9,481 nt of DNA. Origin: Bacteroidales bacterium Bact_16 (GTDB taxonomy: Bacteria; Bacteroidota; Bacteroidia; Bacteroidales; UBA932). The notes under the pieces are model-generated. The model made no database searches and was not told the DNA's origin. It saw only the letters and a program-made list of their open reading frames with translations. Made by a program: the position numbers and the translations under genes. Of the stretch, positions 1 through 7,858 are shown one piece after another. Where the stretch lies: assembly GCA_001602885.1 (NCBI GenBank), contig LUZH01000291.1:1-9481 (forward strand). Reading direction: 5' to 3'. Position 1 is the first letter of the stretch. Every line of letters starts with the position of its first letter.

Positions 1-847
1 AGACGGTGTTGAAGACCATCTCCGTGCCTTCGGAGCGGCCGATCCAGTTGCGCTGCATCTCCTTGAGGGAGTCGGTCCAGTCGAGCTGCTCGAGCGAATC
101 GAGCAGGCGGCCGGCGTACGCCGACACGCGCAGCTGCCACTGCGTCATCTTCTTCTGCTCCACCGGGAAGCCACCGCGCACGCTGAGGCCGTCCTTGACT
201 TCGTCGTTGGCCAGCACCGTGCCGAGGCCCTCGCACCAGTTGACGGAGGTCTCGCCCTGGTAGGCGATGCGGTAGCGCATCAGGATATCCGATTTCTCCT
301 TGTCGGAAGCGGCCTTCCACTGCGCGGGGGTCACGTCTTCGTAGCCCGTGCTCTCGAACTTGGCGATGAGCTCGGAGATCGGACGCGCCTTGTCCTGCGC
401 GGGGTCATACCAACTCTCGAACATCTGCAGGAACGCCCACTGCGTCCACTTGTAGAAGCCGGGGTCGCAGGTGCGCACTTCGCGGTCCCAGTCGTAGGAG
501 AAGCCGATGCGGTCCAGCTGCTCGCGGTAGCGGTTGACGTTCTTCGTCGTGGTCACCTCCGGGTGCTGGCCCGTCTGGATGGCGTACTGCTCGGCCGGAA
601 GGCCGAAGGCGTCGTAGCCCATCGGATGCAGCACGTTGAAGCCCTTCAGGCGCTTGTAGCGCGAGAAGATGTCGCTGGCGATGTAGCCCAGCGGGTGTCC
701 CACGTGCAGTCCGGCGCCGGACGGATAAGGGAACATGTCCAACACATAGAATTTCGGCTTCGAAGCGTCCTCGGACACCTTGAAGGTCTTGTTTGCGGCC
801 CAGCTGGCCTGCCACTTGCTCTCAATCGATTTGAAATCGTAGTCCAT
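1..847 (-). CDS. leuS: Leucine--tRNA ligase, N-terminal 282 residues (runs off left edge)
   Basis: Cytoplasmic class I aminoacyl-tRNA synthetase that charges tRNA-Leu with leucine. Seen: the start ATG lies one base after the stop of the upstream gene. The N-terminus has the typical IESKWQ segment, the class I signature HVGH at residues 48-51 within [10 protein letters not shown], then [13 protein letters not shown] (77-89), the VNWC...TVLAND region (202-215) and [10 protein letters not shown] (265-274), which leads into the CP1 editing domain. The editing domain, KMSKS loop and anticodon-binding part lie outside the window; a normal LeuRS is roughly 860-950 residues. Two traits differ from E. 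coli LeuRS: about 45 extra residues precede VNWC, and the cysteines of the zinc motif after NWC are absent (only C205 remains). I recall both as usual in Bacteroidota. Last gene visible in an operon behind two envelope genes. The identification is secure. Confidence 0.97.
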   Translation of the reverse strand, partial: MDYDFKSIESKWQASWAANKTFKVSEDASKPKFYVLDMFPYPSGAGLHVGHPLGYIASDIFSRYKRLKGFNVLHPMGYDAFGLPAEQYAIQTGQHPEVTTTKNVNRYREQLDRIGFSYDWDREVRTCDPGFYKWTQWAFLQMFESWYDPAQDKARPISELIAKFESTGYEDVTPAQWKAASDKEKSDILMRYRIAYQGETSVNWCEGLGTVLANDEVKDGLSVRGGFPVEQKKMTQWQLRVSAYAGRLLDSLEQLDWTDSLKEMQRNWIGRSEGTEMVFNTV

Positions 848-848
848 A

Positions 849-2171
849 CTATCTTTTCTTCTTTCTCTCCAATCTGAATTCGACATAGACCGACAGCGCG
901 GTCTTCACTTTCTTGCCCCGCAGGATACCCGGCTTCCAGTCCGGCGACGCGGCGACCACGCGCACGGCTTCGGCGTCCAGGCGGGGATCCACCCCGCGGG
1001 CCACCTTCACGTCGCCTACCCTGCCCTTCTCGTCGATGACGAAATCCACGAGCACGCGGCCCTGCACGCCTTCTTCAATCGCGCTCTCGGGATAACGGAG
1101 ATAGGCGTACACCCAGCGCTTGAGGAACTCCGACGGGTCGTTGGACCGGAAGAAGGTCGGCTTGACGTCGCAGTCGAAGAACGACACGACGTCGCCGCCG
1201 GCGGCGCTCTCCTTGGAGCTGTCGCGCCGGAAATCCGGCTTGCTCCCGTTGATCAGGGCCACGGAGAAGTTGAACAGGTATTCGAGTTCGCGTTCCATCC
1301 CGTCGTATTCGAGGATGGAGGCGACGTCACGGTCGGTGTTGTATTCGGGATACATCCCGGTGGTGAACAGCACGGAAGGGATCTCGCGGTCGTAGAAGAT
1401 CCGGTGGTCGGAGCCGACCGGCTCCGGGCCGACCGTCTTCGGGACGACCGGCTGCAGGGTGGCGTTCACCTGCTCGAGCAGGATGTTGAGGTCGGGGTTG
1501 GAGGCCGTGAAGGCATAGAACCCGTTGGACCCGGTGCCGAGCATGTCGAGGTTGATCATCGCGTCGATGCGGTCCGTCGCGGAGAAGGACCGGTTGAGGA
1601 AATACCAGGCGCCCGCGCCCGTCTCCAGCGAGGAGCCGAAGGCGGCGAAGATCACGGAGCGCCGGAGCAGGACGCTGTTTTCGGAGAGCTTCCGGGCGAG
1701 CTCGATGAGCATCGCGAGCCCGGAGGCGTTGCCGTTGGCGCCGTAGTACGTGCGCTCGCGGGTCTCGCCGTCCTTCTGGTAAGTCATCGTCCCGAGGTTG
1801 TCCAGGCGGGCGCCGATGACGATGTAGTGTTCGCGCAGGGCGGGGTCATAGCCGTTGATGCAGCCCAGGACGTTGCGCGAGGTGAGCGTGTCGCCGGCGG
1901 CCTGCTTCAGGCCGAAAAGGTCGCCCTCCGCGCCGCTCAGCACCTCCACGCCGCAGGCGGCGAGCGCCTCCGTGACGTAGATCGCGGCTTCCCGCTCCCC
2001 CTCCGAACCGGCCTTGCGGCCTTCGAGGGCGGCGGACGACAGGAAGCCGACGTGTTCCTTCATCGCTGCCACGGCTTCGCTGTCCTCCATGCCGCCGGAG
2101 AACGGCCGATACTGGGCCGAGGCCCCTACGGACAGGGACAGGAGCAACAGGCAGGCAAAAATCCTCCGCAT
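849..2171 (-). CDS. Secreted M28-fold pseudo-peptidase fused to a TonB C-terminal domain
   Basis: 440 residues. Seen: a signal peptide (residues 1-20, hydrophobic core [10 protein letters not shown], ending ASAQ), an M28 zinc-peptidase fold at about 30-310, and a TonB_C-type domain at about 335-434 ([39 protein letters not shown]). The M28 landmarks align without gaps, but the active site is dismantled. In the HxD motif, His is R122 (D124 kept). In GANDNASG the bridging Asp is G147. FGAEE reads FGSSL (178-182), losing both glutamates. The last ligand His in YHT is N278. Only D209 (NLDM) and the SDH motif (254-256) remain. Known: active M28 enzymes use two Zn ions held by H, D, E, D and H. Inferred: not a working aminopeptidase, probably a periplasmic binding or adaptor protein. 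The first helix lacks an obvious ExbB-contacting histidine, so energised transduction is doubtful. The ATG lies 3 bases after the upstream SPOR gene's stop. The basic tail ERKKKR is encoded by the purine-rich leader of leuS. Confidence 0.88.
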   Translation of the reverse strand: MRRIFACLLLLSLSVGASAQYRPFSGGMEDSEAVAAMKEHVGFLSSAALEGRKAGSEGEREAAIYVTEALAACGVEVLSGAEGDLFGLKQAAGDTLTSRNVLGCINGYDPALREHYIVIGARLDNLGTMTYQKDGETRERTYYGANGNASGLAMLIELARKLSENSVLLRRSVIFAAFGSSLETGAGAWYFLNRSFSATDRIDAMINLDMLGTGSNGFYAFTASNPDLNILLEQVNATLQPVVPKTVGPEPVGSDHRIFYDREIPSVLFTTGMYPEYNTDRDVASILEYDGMERELEYLFNFSVALINGSKPDFRRDSSKESAAGGDVVSFFDCDVKPTFFRSNDPSEFLKRWVYAYLRYPESAIEEGVQGRVLVDFVIDEKGRVGDVKVARGVDPRLDAEAVRVVAASPDWKPGILRGKKVKTALSVYVEFRLERKKKR

Positions 2172-2174
2172 GGC

Positions 2175-2714
2175 CTACTCGTTCTTGAGGATCCAGGCGT
2201 CGGCAGGGCAGAAGGGCTCCTGACGGACTTTCTTGAGTGCAGCGCAGATCTCAGTGAGGCTGTTGGTCGGACACACGCCGACGGCGGAAATGCCGTTCTT
2301 GAGGGGAATGACAGCAGCCTTGTAGCCGGCCTTCTCGGCCCGGGCCGCCTGGCGGGCGGCATTGGCGGAGCTGCTGAAAGCGCCGATCATCACGTAGTAG
2401 CGGTTGGTCAGCGAAGCGTGGCTGATCCCCATGCGCTCAGAAGACTTGACGACATCGTCCCCGCTGCGGCGCAGCGAGTCCTCCAGGGCCAGGGAGTCGG
2501 AGACCCACTTGCGGATCCGCTCCCGCTCCTGGGACGCGGCCGCTTCGAGCGAATCCTTCTTCTGCTTGACCGCAGCGACTTCCCGCTCGATCTGCTGGCG
2601 CTTGGCCTCGAGGTCCGACGAAGTGGGGCGTCCCGCCAGGTTCCGGATGAAATCGCATCCTCCCAGCAGACAGACAGATGCGGCCATAGCCGCGATGATA
2701 ATTGCTTTTCTCAT
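2175..2714 (-). CDS. SPOR-domain lipoprotein
   Basis: 179 residues. Seen: a lipoprotein signal peptide with the lipobox LGGC, Cys20 being the predicted lipidated residue. A charged, heptad-rich segment at about 35-85, probably coiled coil, follows. The C-terminal SPOR domain spans about 105-176: it opens with RYYVMIGAFSSSANAARQA, has a GYKAAVIP centre and ends with AWIL. Known: SPOR domains bind glycan strands lacking stem peptides, often at division sites, and Bacteroidota carry many lipoproteins of this kind. Inferred: a membrane-anchored peptidoglycan-binding protein. Asp at +2 after the lipidated Cys would favour inner-membrane retention by the E. coli rule, but that rule may not hold here. 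Start choice: an in-frame TTG at 2735 would add 7 residues before a perfect signal peptide and lies upstream of the -7 box, so the ATG at 2714 is preferred. First gene of the operon with the M28-TonB_C gene and leuS. Confidence 0.88.
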   Translation of the reverse strand: MRKAIIIAAMAASVCLLGGCDFIRNLAGRPTSSDLEAKRQQIEREVAAVKQKKDSLEAAASQERERIRKWVSDSLALEDSLRRSGDDVVKSSERMGISHASLTNRYYVMIGAFSSSANAARQAARAEKAGYKAAVIPLKNGISAVGVCPTNSLTEICAALKKVRQEPFCPADAWILKNE

Positions 2715-2724
2715 ATTTAACTTA

Positions 2725-2755
2725 CAAAAATACAAAAAGTCTTATATTTGCACAA
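2725..2755 (-). promoter_or_regulatory. Bacteroidota-type promoter for the SPOR / M28-TonB_C / leuS operon
   Basis: On the minus strand a -7 box TATTTTTG (2732-2725) matches TAnnTTTG. A TTG at 2755-2753 lies 20 bases upstream and fits the -33 element with its usual spacing. The -7 box ends 10 bases before the ATG at 2714, so the predicted leader is only a few nucleotides. The -33 element lies downstream of the opposing promoter's -7 box, so the two promoters overlap. Confidence 0.6.
2743..2750 (+). promoter_or_regulatory. Bacteroidota-type -7 box for the CapA-like gene
   Basis: TATATTTG matches TAnnTTTG and ends 9 bases before the ATG at 2760, implying a very short leader. No convincing TTTG is present at -33 (that region reads TTTAACTT), so only half of the promoter is recognisable. 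It sits back to back with the minus-strand promoter, 10 bp between the two -7 boxes. Confidence 0.5.
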
Positions 2756-2759
2756 TTTT

Positions 2760-3878
2760 ATGAAATCAACCCGTCTTCTTCCCCTCCTTCTGCTGCTCGT
2801 CAGCGCCACGGCGCTGCACGCCCAGCGGCCCTTCTGGTACTGGTCCCCCGAACATTTTCAAATCCCGTTCCCAAAATCCGTCCTCCACGCGCCGGACACC
2901 GTCAGCGTGATCGTGATCGGTGATGTGATGATGCACGCCAAGCAGCTCGAGCGCGACCACCATACCTTCATGGAGCGGCTCGCCCCGGCGCTGCGCGAAG
3001 CCGATTTCGCCGTGGCGAACATGGAGTTCCCGCTGGGCGGCGAGCCCTACGCCGGCTACCCGTCCTTCTCCACGCCGGACTACTACGCCTGGTATGCGGC
3101 GGAGGACTGCGGGATCGACGTTTTCCTGACGGGCAATAACCATGTCCTCGACCGCGGCTCGCGCGGCCTGAAGCGTACGCTGGACGTGTATGAGGAAATC
3201 CGCGAGACGGTCGGCACCCGGCAGACGGGCGCGGCGCGCGACCGCAAGGAACTGGAAGAGACCTACCCGCTGATTCTGTCCCGCCACGGGATCAAGATCG
3301 CGCTGGTCAGCTTCACCTACGGGACCAACACCGGCGCGGACGCGGAATGGCCGAAGGTCAACTATATGCGGAAAGACGAGGTGGATGCGGCCATCAAGGC
3401 CGCGCGACAGAAAGGGGCCGATTTCGTCATCGCCCTGCCCCACTGGGGCACCGAATACCAGCTCCGGCACGACGCCACGCAGGATTCCTGGGCCAAGTGG
3501 CTGGTGTCCGAAGGCGTGGACGCCATCGTCGGTTCCCACCCGCACGTCGTGCAGGACACCACGCACATCAAGGGCGTGCCGGTCATCTATTCGCTCGGCA
3601 ACGCCATCTCCAACATGAGCATCATCAATTCGCGGCTGGGACTCGCCGCCACGCTCCGCTTCGTCTGCGACCCGCTCACGGGCGAGAAGCGGATGCTGGA
3701 GCCGGAGCTCCGCTTCCTGTGGTGCACCCTGCCGGAGCGCCTGCTGCCGGACAGCTATGCAAGCCTGTTTGTAAAAGAATGGGCCAGCCGCCGCAGCGAC
3801 TGGCTCACTCCATCTGATTTCGATAATATGATCGAGACCTGGAAACGTGTCAAGGACACGTGCGGTATCGAAGACTGA
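2760..3878 (+). CDS. Secreted CapA/PGA_cap-family metallophosphatase-like protein
   Basis: 372 residues. Seen: a signal peptide (1-21, LLPLLLLLVSATALHA), then the calcineurin-like metallophosphatase fold of the CapA family. Its metal-site motifs are all present: GDVMMH (54-59), ANMEFP (86-91), TGNNH (124-128), PHWGTEY (227-233), GSHPH (258-262) and YSLGN (277-281). Known: the family is named after Bacillus CapA, involved in poly-gamma-glutamate capsule synthesis and export. Most Bacteroidota members are uncharacterised, and no capB/capC partners are visible here, so a capsule role is not supported by context. Inferred: a periplasmic or surface metal-dependent phosphoesterase-type enzyme. Start: ATG 2760 gives a standard signal peptide; the in-frame TTG at 2748 overlaps the -7 box and is rejected. 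Transcribed alone, divergent from the SPOR operon and ending 5 bp from the stop of the opposing TPR gene. Confidence 0.9.
   Translation: MKSTRLLPLLLLLVSATALHAQRPFWYWSPEHFQIPFPKSVLHAPDTVSVIVIGDVMMHAKQLERDHHTFMERLAPALREADFAVANMEFPLGGEPYAGYPSFSTPDYYAWYAAEDCGIDVFLTGNNHVLDRGSRGLKRTLDVYEEIRETVGTRQTGAARDRKELEETYPLILSRHGIKIALVSFTYGTNTGADAEWPKVNYMRKDEVDAAIKAARQKGADFVIALPHWGTEYQLRHDATQDSWAKWLVSEGVDAIVGSHPHVVQDTTHIKGVPVIYSLGNAISNMSIINSRLGLAATLRFVCDPLTGEKRMLEPELRFLWCTLPERLLPDSYASLFVKEWASRRSDWLTPSDFDNMIETWKRVKDTCGIED
3845..3861. repeat. Inverted repeat at the convergent junction, possible terminator for the gyrA-TPR unit
   Basis: ACGTGTC-AAG-GACACGT is a perfect 7-bp stem with a 3-base loop. It lies inside the last codons of the CapA-like gene and 22 bases past the stop of the opposing TPR gene. 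Read on the minus strand the stem is followed by only a short TTT, counting the stem's last T (TTTCC), so an intrinsic terminator is possible but weak. The plus strand has no T-run after it. With 5 bp between the genes there is no other space for a terminator. Confidence 0.35.
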
Positions 3879-3883
3879 CCTGA

Positions 3884-5197
3884 TTACTCAGCGTCGGCGA
3901 AAGCCGCGTACTTCTCGTGCTTGGCCTGGAACTCAGGATCTGAGCGGAAGCGGAAGCAAGCCTGCTTCAGGTACTCGGCGATGCTCTTCTTGATCTCGAC
4001 GTCATTCACCATCTCGAAAGCCTTCTCGAAGGGAGCGACGCAGCCCTTGAGGTACTGCTCGAACTCACCGAGGAGCGCCTGATACTTGGCGTCGTTGTAC
4101 TCCTCGTCAGCCTTCTTGCTGACCTCGACGGCCATGTTGTAGAGGTGCATACCCTTGCCGATGTAGCCCCACTCGTAGTTCGGATTGACCTCGATGGCCT
4201 TGTCGTAGGCGGCGAGGGCCTCCTCGTTCTGGCCGAGCTTGGCGCGGGCGTTGCCTTCCACATAGAACAGGGAGGCGTTGTTCGGCTCGTTCTTCTGGGC
4301 CTCGGCGAAGAGGTCGAAGAGCTGGGCGGTGTCCTCACCGCTGCTGATGTAGTAGTTGATCAGGCCGATGAGCAGGCTCTGGCTCTGCGGGAACTTCTTG
4401 GAGCCCTCGGACAGGTAGTTCTTGGAAGCCTCCTTGTCGCCGAGCTTCTCGGCGATGTCGGCGAGCTTGGCGTAGATGTCACCCTCGGTGCCATAGTAGC
4501 CGAGATTGAGGACGTTGCCGAAGAGATCCTTGGCGCGGGGCAGGTCATTCGCCATCCAGGCGGTGAGACCGGCGTTGTAGAGGGAAGTGGTGTCGATGGC
4601 GTTGGACGGCTTGGTGCTCAGCGCCTTGTTGGCCAGCTCGAAGAGGGCGGAGGCGTCGGCATATTTGCCGATCGTGTAGGCGCAGGAAGCGTCTTCCACC
4701 AGCTTGGAATCGATATTCTGGAGAGCCTCCTTGATAGCGGCGGTCTTCTGGCCCTTCTCGTCGAGCTCGGCGGCCTTGGCATAAGCCTCGATGGCCTTGT
4801 CAAGCGCGTCGGGAAGGATCGGTTCGGTCACCTCGACGGCGCAAAGCGCGCCGGCCTGGTTGAAGTAGACGTTGCGGGTGGCGAAGCTGCGCTTGGTCAT
4901 CACCTGACCGGCAATCTCGACCTGAGCCTCGGAGAGGGGACGCTCGTTGGCGGAAAGGAGCTGGAACTCCTGGGCGTTCATACCGAGGATGGCATTGCCC
5001 TTCGGAGCCTCATAGGCCTTGACCAGCGCCTCGGCATATTTGATCCAAGTGGCGGTCTTCGTGTTCTGCTTGGCATTCTCGACGCCGGCCTGGGCCTTCT
5101 CGAGGGCCGCTTTCGCCTTGGCGACGTCGGCGTTCTGCGCCTGTGCGTTCACTGCGACGACGGCAGCGACAGCAAGGATTGCGAAAATCTTTTTCAT
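3884..5197 (-). CDS. Secreted tetratricopeptide-repeat protein downstream of gyrA
   Basis: 437 residues. Seen: a signal peptide (1-20, KKIFAILAVAAVVAVNAQA), an Ala/Lys-rich helical stretch (about 23-65), a linker region, then helical repeats. The clearest TPR units lie at about 206-235 (YNAGLTAWMANDLPRAKDLF), 241-270 and 310-340 (VEGNARAKLGQNEEALAAYD, then KAIEVNPNY). Known: TPRs are protein-interaction scaffolds. The function is unknown, but export implies a periplasmic or envelope scaffold role. The start is the ATG at 5197 because it begins a perfect signal peptide; the 41 codons upstream in the same frame mostly overlap the 3' end of gyrA. It follows gyrA by 37 bases with no recognisable TAnnTTTG box in the gap, so cotranscription is likely. 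I recall a TPR gene after gyrA in other Bacteroidales, unverified here. Base and codon use match the neighbours. Confidence 0.88.
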   Translation of the reverse strand: MKKIFAILAVAAVVAVNAQAQNADVAKAKAALEKAQAGVENAKQNTKTATWIKYAEALVKAYEAPKGNAILGMNAQEFQLLSANERPLSEAQVEIAGQVMTKRSFATRNVYFNQAGALCAVEVTEPILPDALDKAIEAYAKAAELDEKGQKTAAIKEALQNIDSKLVEDASCAYTIGKYADASALFELANKALSTKPSNAIDTTSLYNAGLTAWMANDLPRAKDLFGNVLNLGYYGTEGDIYAKLADIAEKLGDKEASKNYLSEGSKKFPQSQSLLIGLINYYISSGEDTAQLFDLFAEAQKNEPNNASLFYVEGNARAKLGQNEEALAAYDKAIEVNPNYEWGYIGKGMHLYNMAVEVSKKADEEYNDAKYQALLGEFEQYLKGCVAPFEKAFEMVNDVEIKKSIAEYLKQACFRFRSDPEFQAKHEKYAAFADAE

Positions 5198-5234
5198 TGG
5201 GTTATACGTGTTAATTAAATTAGTACCACAACAA

Positions 5235-7778
5235 TTATTCAGCGGACTGCTCCGCTTCCGGCGTTTCCTCCGGGAGTTCTTCCTCCGCCTTGGCGACCGG
5301 TGACACCGCGGCGATTGCATCTCCCTCCCGGATATTGATCAGTCTCACGCCCTGGGTGGCGCGACCTGCGACCTTGATGTCCGATACGGCCATCCGGATC
5401 GTCAGCCCAGCCTTGGTAATGATCATCAGGTCATTCTCCTCGGTCACGTCCTTAATTGCAACAAGCGGGCCAGTCTTGTCGGTGATGTTGATCGTCTTGA
5501 CGCCCTTGGCGCCGCGGGAGGTCAGGCGGTACTCCTGCGGATCGGAGCGCTTGCCATAGCCGTTCTCACTGACTACCAGGATGGTATGGGCAGCGAAGTC
5601 CTCGGCCTGCGGGTTGAAGGAGAGGGCGCCGATCACCTCGTCGTCATCGTCGATATTGATGCCGCGGACACCCGATCCGCTGCGGCCGATGGCGCGCACC
5701 TCCTCTTCGTTGAAGCGGCAGCAGCGGCCCTTGCGGGCGGCGACCATCACTTCGTGGGAGCCGTCGGTCAGCAGCGCGTCGAGCAGCTCGTCGCCCTCGC
5801 GGATGCTGATGGCGATGATGCCCTTGTTGCGGCTGCGGCGGTTGGAGTATTCGGTCAGGTTGGTCTTCTTGACCACGCCCCGCTTCGTGACGAGGATCAC
5901 GAAATGGTTGTCGGTGTAGTCCGGATTCTCGATGGAGCGGACGTTGAGATAGGTGCGGATGCGGTCGGACGGGTCGATGGAGAGCAGGTTCTGCACCGCG
6001 CGGCCCTTGGAGGTGCGGGTGCCTTCCGGCAGCTCATAGACCTTGAGACGGTAGCACATGCCGTGGTCGGTGAAGAAGAGCATCGTGGAGTGCATGTTGG
6101 CCACGTAGATATGCTCGATGAAATCTTCGTCGCGGGTGGCGCTGGCCTTCTTGCCGACGCCGCCGCGGGCCTGCGTGCGGAATTCCGTCAGGGCCGTGCG
6201 CTTGATGTAGCCGAGGTGGGAGATCGTGATCACGACGTCTTCGTCGGCATAGAAATCTTCGGGGTTGAATTCGTCGTCGGAGAGGGTGATCTCCGTGCGG
6301 CGCGGGTCGCCGTAGCGGGCCTTGAGGTCCATGGACTCCTGCTTGACGATGGCGAGCTGCTCGGCGTCGCTGGCGAGGATCTCGCGGCAGCGGGCGATGA
6401 AGCGCTCGAGCTCGTCGTATTCGGCCTGCAGGCGGTCTTTCTCCAAGCCGGTGAGCTGACGGAGACGCATCTCCACGATGGCGGCGGCCTGGATGTCGTC
6501 GAAGTCGAAGGTCGACATCAAGGTGGCCTTGGCGTCGTCGACGCTGCGGGAGGCGCGGATGATGGCAATGATCTCGTCGATGACGTCGATCGCCTTCAGG
6601 AGGCCTTCCAAGATGTGCGCGCGCTTCAGGGCCTTGTCCAGGTCGAACTTCGTGCGGCGCACCACCACCTCGTGGCGGAAGTCGACGAAGGTCTTGAGCA
6701 TGTCCTTGAGGGTGAGCGTCCGGGGACGGCCGCCCACGAGGGCCACGTTGTTGATGGAGAAGCTGCTCTGCAGCGCGGTATACTTGAAGAGCGTGTTGAG
6801 CACAACGTTGGCGTTGGCGTCTTTCTTGACGACGAACTCGATGCGGATGCCCTCACGGTTGGTGAGCTCGCGGATGTCGGCGATGCCCTCGATCTTCTTC
6901 TCGTGCACCATCTCGCTGATGCGGGAGAGCATGTCGGCCTTGTTGACCATATACGGGACCTCGGTGACGACGATCGTCTCGCGGCCGTTGTCGCCCTCCT
7001 CGATCTCGGTCTTGGCGCGGATCACAACGCGGCCGCGGCCGGTGCTGTAGGCGTCCACGATGCCCTGGCGGCCCATGATGATGCCGCCGGTCGGGAAGTC
7101 CGGGCCCTGGATGTATTCCATCAGCTCCTCGGTCGTGATGTCGGGGTTGTCGATATAGGCGCAGATGGCGTCGCAGACCTCGCCCAGGTTGTGCGGGGCC
7201 ATGTTCGTGGCCATACCGACGGCGATGCCCGCGGAGCCGTTGAGCAGCAGCAGCGGGAGCTTGGTCGGCAGCACCGTCGGCTCCTGGAGGGAGTCGTCGA
7301 AGTTGAGCGTCATGTCGACGGTATCCTTGTCGATGTCGGCGAGGACATCCTCGGTCATCTTCTCGAGCTTGGCCTCGGTGTATCGCATGGCGGCCACGGG
7401 GTCGCCGTCCATCGAGCCGAAGTTGCCCTGGCCGTAGACCAGCGGATAGCGCTGGTTCCAGGGCTGCGCCAGGCGGGCCATGGCGTCGTAGACGCTGGAG
7501 TCGCCGTGCGGGTGGAACTTACCGAGTACTTCACCGACGATACGGGCCGATTTCTTGGTCTGTCCGCCGTAGTTCAAGCCCAGGCCGTCCATACCGAAAA
7601 GTACGCGGCGCTGTACGGGTTTGAGGCCGTCCCGGGCGTCCGGGAGGGCGCGGGACACGATCACGGACATCGAGTAATCGATGTAGGCCGTGCGCATCTC
7701 ATGGTCGATCTCGACCGGTTCTATGATTCCTGTCACTTCTTCCTGGATTTCTTCAGGATTCTTAACCTCACTGTCCAT
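5235..7778 (-). CDS. gyrA: DNA gyrase subunit A
   Basis: 847 residues. Cytoplasmic breakage-reunion subunit of the A2B2 gyrase that introduces negative supercoils. Seen: the N-terminal catalytic domain with [17 protein letters not shown] (44-60), the quinolone-determining region around [15 protein letters not shown] (86-100), and catalytic Tyr133 in [10 protein letters not shown]. Residues equivalent to E. coli S83 and D87 are S94 and D98, the susceptible types. The C-terminal beta-pinwheel carries repeated GxxKR/TxLTEY-like blade motifs. The GyrA box at 536-542 reads QARGGVG, against the classical QRRGGRG. This box favours GyrA over ParC, and I recall a similar form in Bacteroides. The tail (828-847) is acidic and Glu/Pro-rich. 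Start: ATG at 7778; an in-frame TTG at 7805 lies inside the promoter and is rejected. Divergent from the Clp_N gene; the TPR gene follows. Confidence 0.97.
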   Translation of the reverse strand: MDSEVKNPEEIQEEVTGIIEPVEIDHEMRTAYIDYSMSVIVSRALPDARDGLKPVQRRVLFGMDGLGLNYGGQTKKSARIVGEVLGKFHPHGDSSVYDAMARLAQPWNQRYPLVYGQGNFGSMDGDPVAAMRYTEAKLEKMTEDVLADIDKDTVDMTLNFDDSLQEPTVLPTKLPLLLLNGSAGIAVGMATNMAPHNLGEVCDAICAYIDNPDITTEELMEYIQGPDFPTGGIIMGRQGIVDAYSTGRGRVVIRAKTEIEEGDNGRETIVVTEVPYMVNKADMLSRISEMVHEKKIEGIADIRELTNREGIRIEFVVKKDANANVVLNTLFKYTALQSSFSINNVALVGGRPRTLTLKDMLKTFVDFRHEVVVRRTKFDLDKALKRAHILEGLLKAIDVIDEIIAIIRASRSVDDAKATLMSTFDFDDIQAAAIVEMRLRQLTGLEKDRLQAEYDELERFIARCREILASDAEQLAIVKQESMDLKARYGDPRRTEITLSDDEFNPEDFYADEDVVITISHLGYIKRTALTEFRTQARGGVGKKASATRDEDFIEHIYVANMHSTMLFFTDHGMCYRLKVYELPEGTRTSKGRAVQNLLSIDPSDRIRTYLNVRSIENPDYTDNHFVILVTKRGVVKKTNLTEYSNRRSRNKGIIAISIREGDELLDALLTDGSHEVMVAARKGRCCRFNEEEVRAIGRSGSGVRGINIDDDDEVIGALSFNPQAEDFAAHTILVVSENGYGKRSDPQEYRLTSRGAKGVKTINITDKTGPLVAIKDVTEENDLMIITKAGLTIRMAVSDIKVAGRATQGVRLINIREGDAIAAVSPVAKAEEELPEETPEAEQSAE

Positions 7779-7802
7779 AAAAATACAATAGTTCGAAACA
7801 CG

Positions 7803-7810
7803 CAAATTTA
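7803..7810 (-). promoter_or_regulatory. Bacteroidota-type -7 box for gyrA
   Basis: On the minus strand 7810-7803 reads TAAATTTG, matching TAnnTTTG, 24 bases upstream of the gyrA ATG. The predicted leader is about 15-20 nt. No clear TTG is seen at the -33 position, so the call rests on the -7 match, the AT-rich setting and its placement. Confidence 0.5.
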
Positions 7811-7833
7811 ACTAAAAAATCCGATTAATTTGC

Positions 7834-7841
7834 TATTTTTG
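7834..7841 (+). promoter_or_regulatory. Bacteroidota-type -7 box for the Clp_N / hydrolase pair
   Basis: TATTTTTG matches TAnnTTTG, 17 bases before the ATG at 7859, with no good -33 TTTG. It is back to back with the gyrA -7 box 23 bp away, so each promoter's upstream region overlaps the other's core. Confidence 0.5.
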
Positions 7842-7858
7842 TCCATATATTTACCGCC

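Noticed and set aside
6..263. Small plus-strand frame opposite leuS
   Set aside because: Ser/Arg/Pro-rich shadow of leuS with no supporting feature.
1404..2720. A 438-codon plus-strand frame spanning both the M28-TonB_C and SPOR genes
   Set aside because: It runs antisense to two well-supported genes and has no domain or signal of its own.
2748..2759. A TTG start four codons upstream for the CapA-like gene
   Set aside because: It overlaps the -7 box and would precede a normal signal peptide start at the ATG.
4145..5218. A 357-codon open frame antisense to the TPR gene
   Set aside because: Low-complexity Gly/Leu/Val/Glu composition mirrors the TPR codons; the opposite strand has a signal peptide and TPR motifs.
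5198..5320. A 41-codon upstream extension of the TPR protein
   Set aside because: It overlaps the 3' end of gyrA and would bury a perfect signal peptide; the ATG at 5197 is the better start.
5586..7811. A 741-codon open frame on the plus strand, antisense to gyrA
   Set aside because: The translation is a Val/Asp/Gly/His-rich mirror of the gyrA codons with no recognisable domain. Long antisense frames are expected in GC-rich coding DNA with strong third-position bias.
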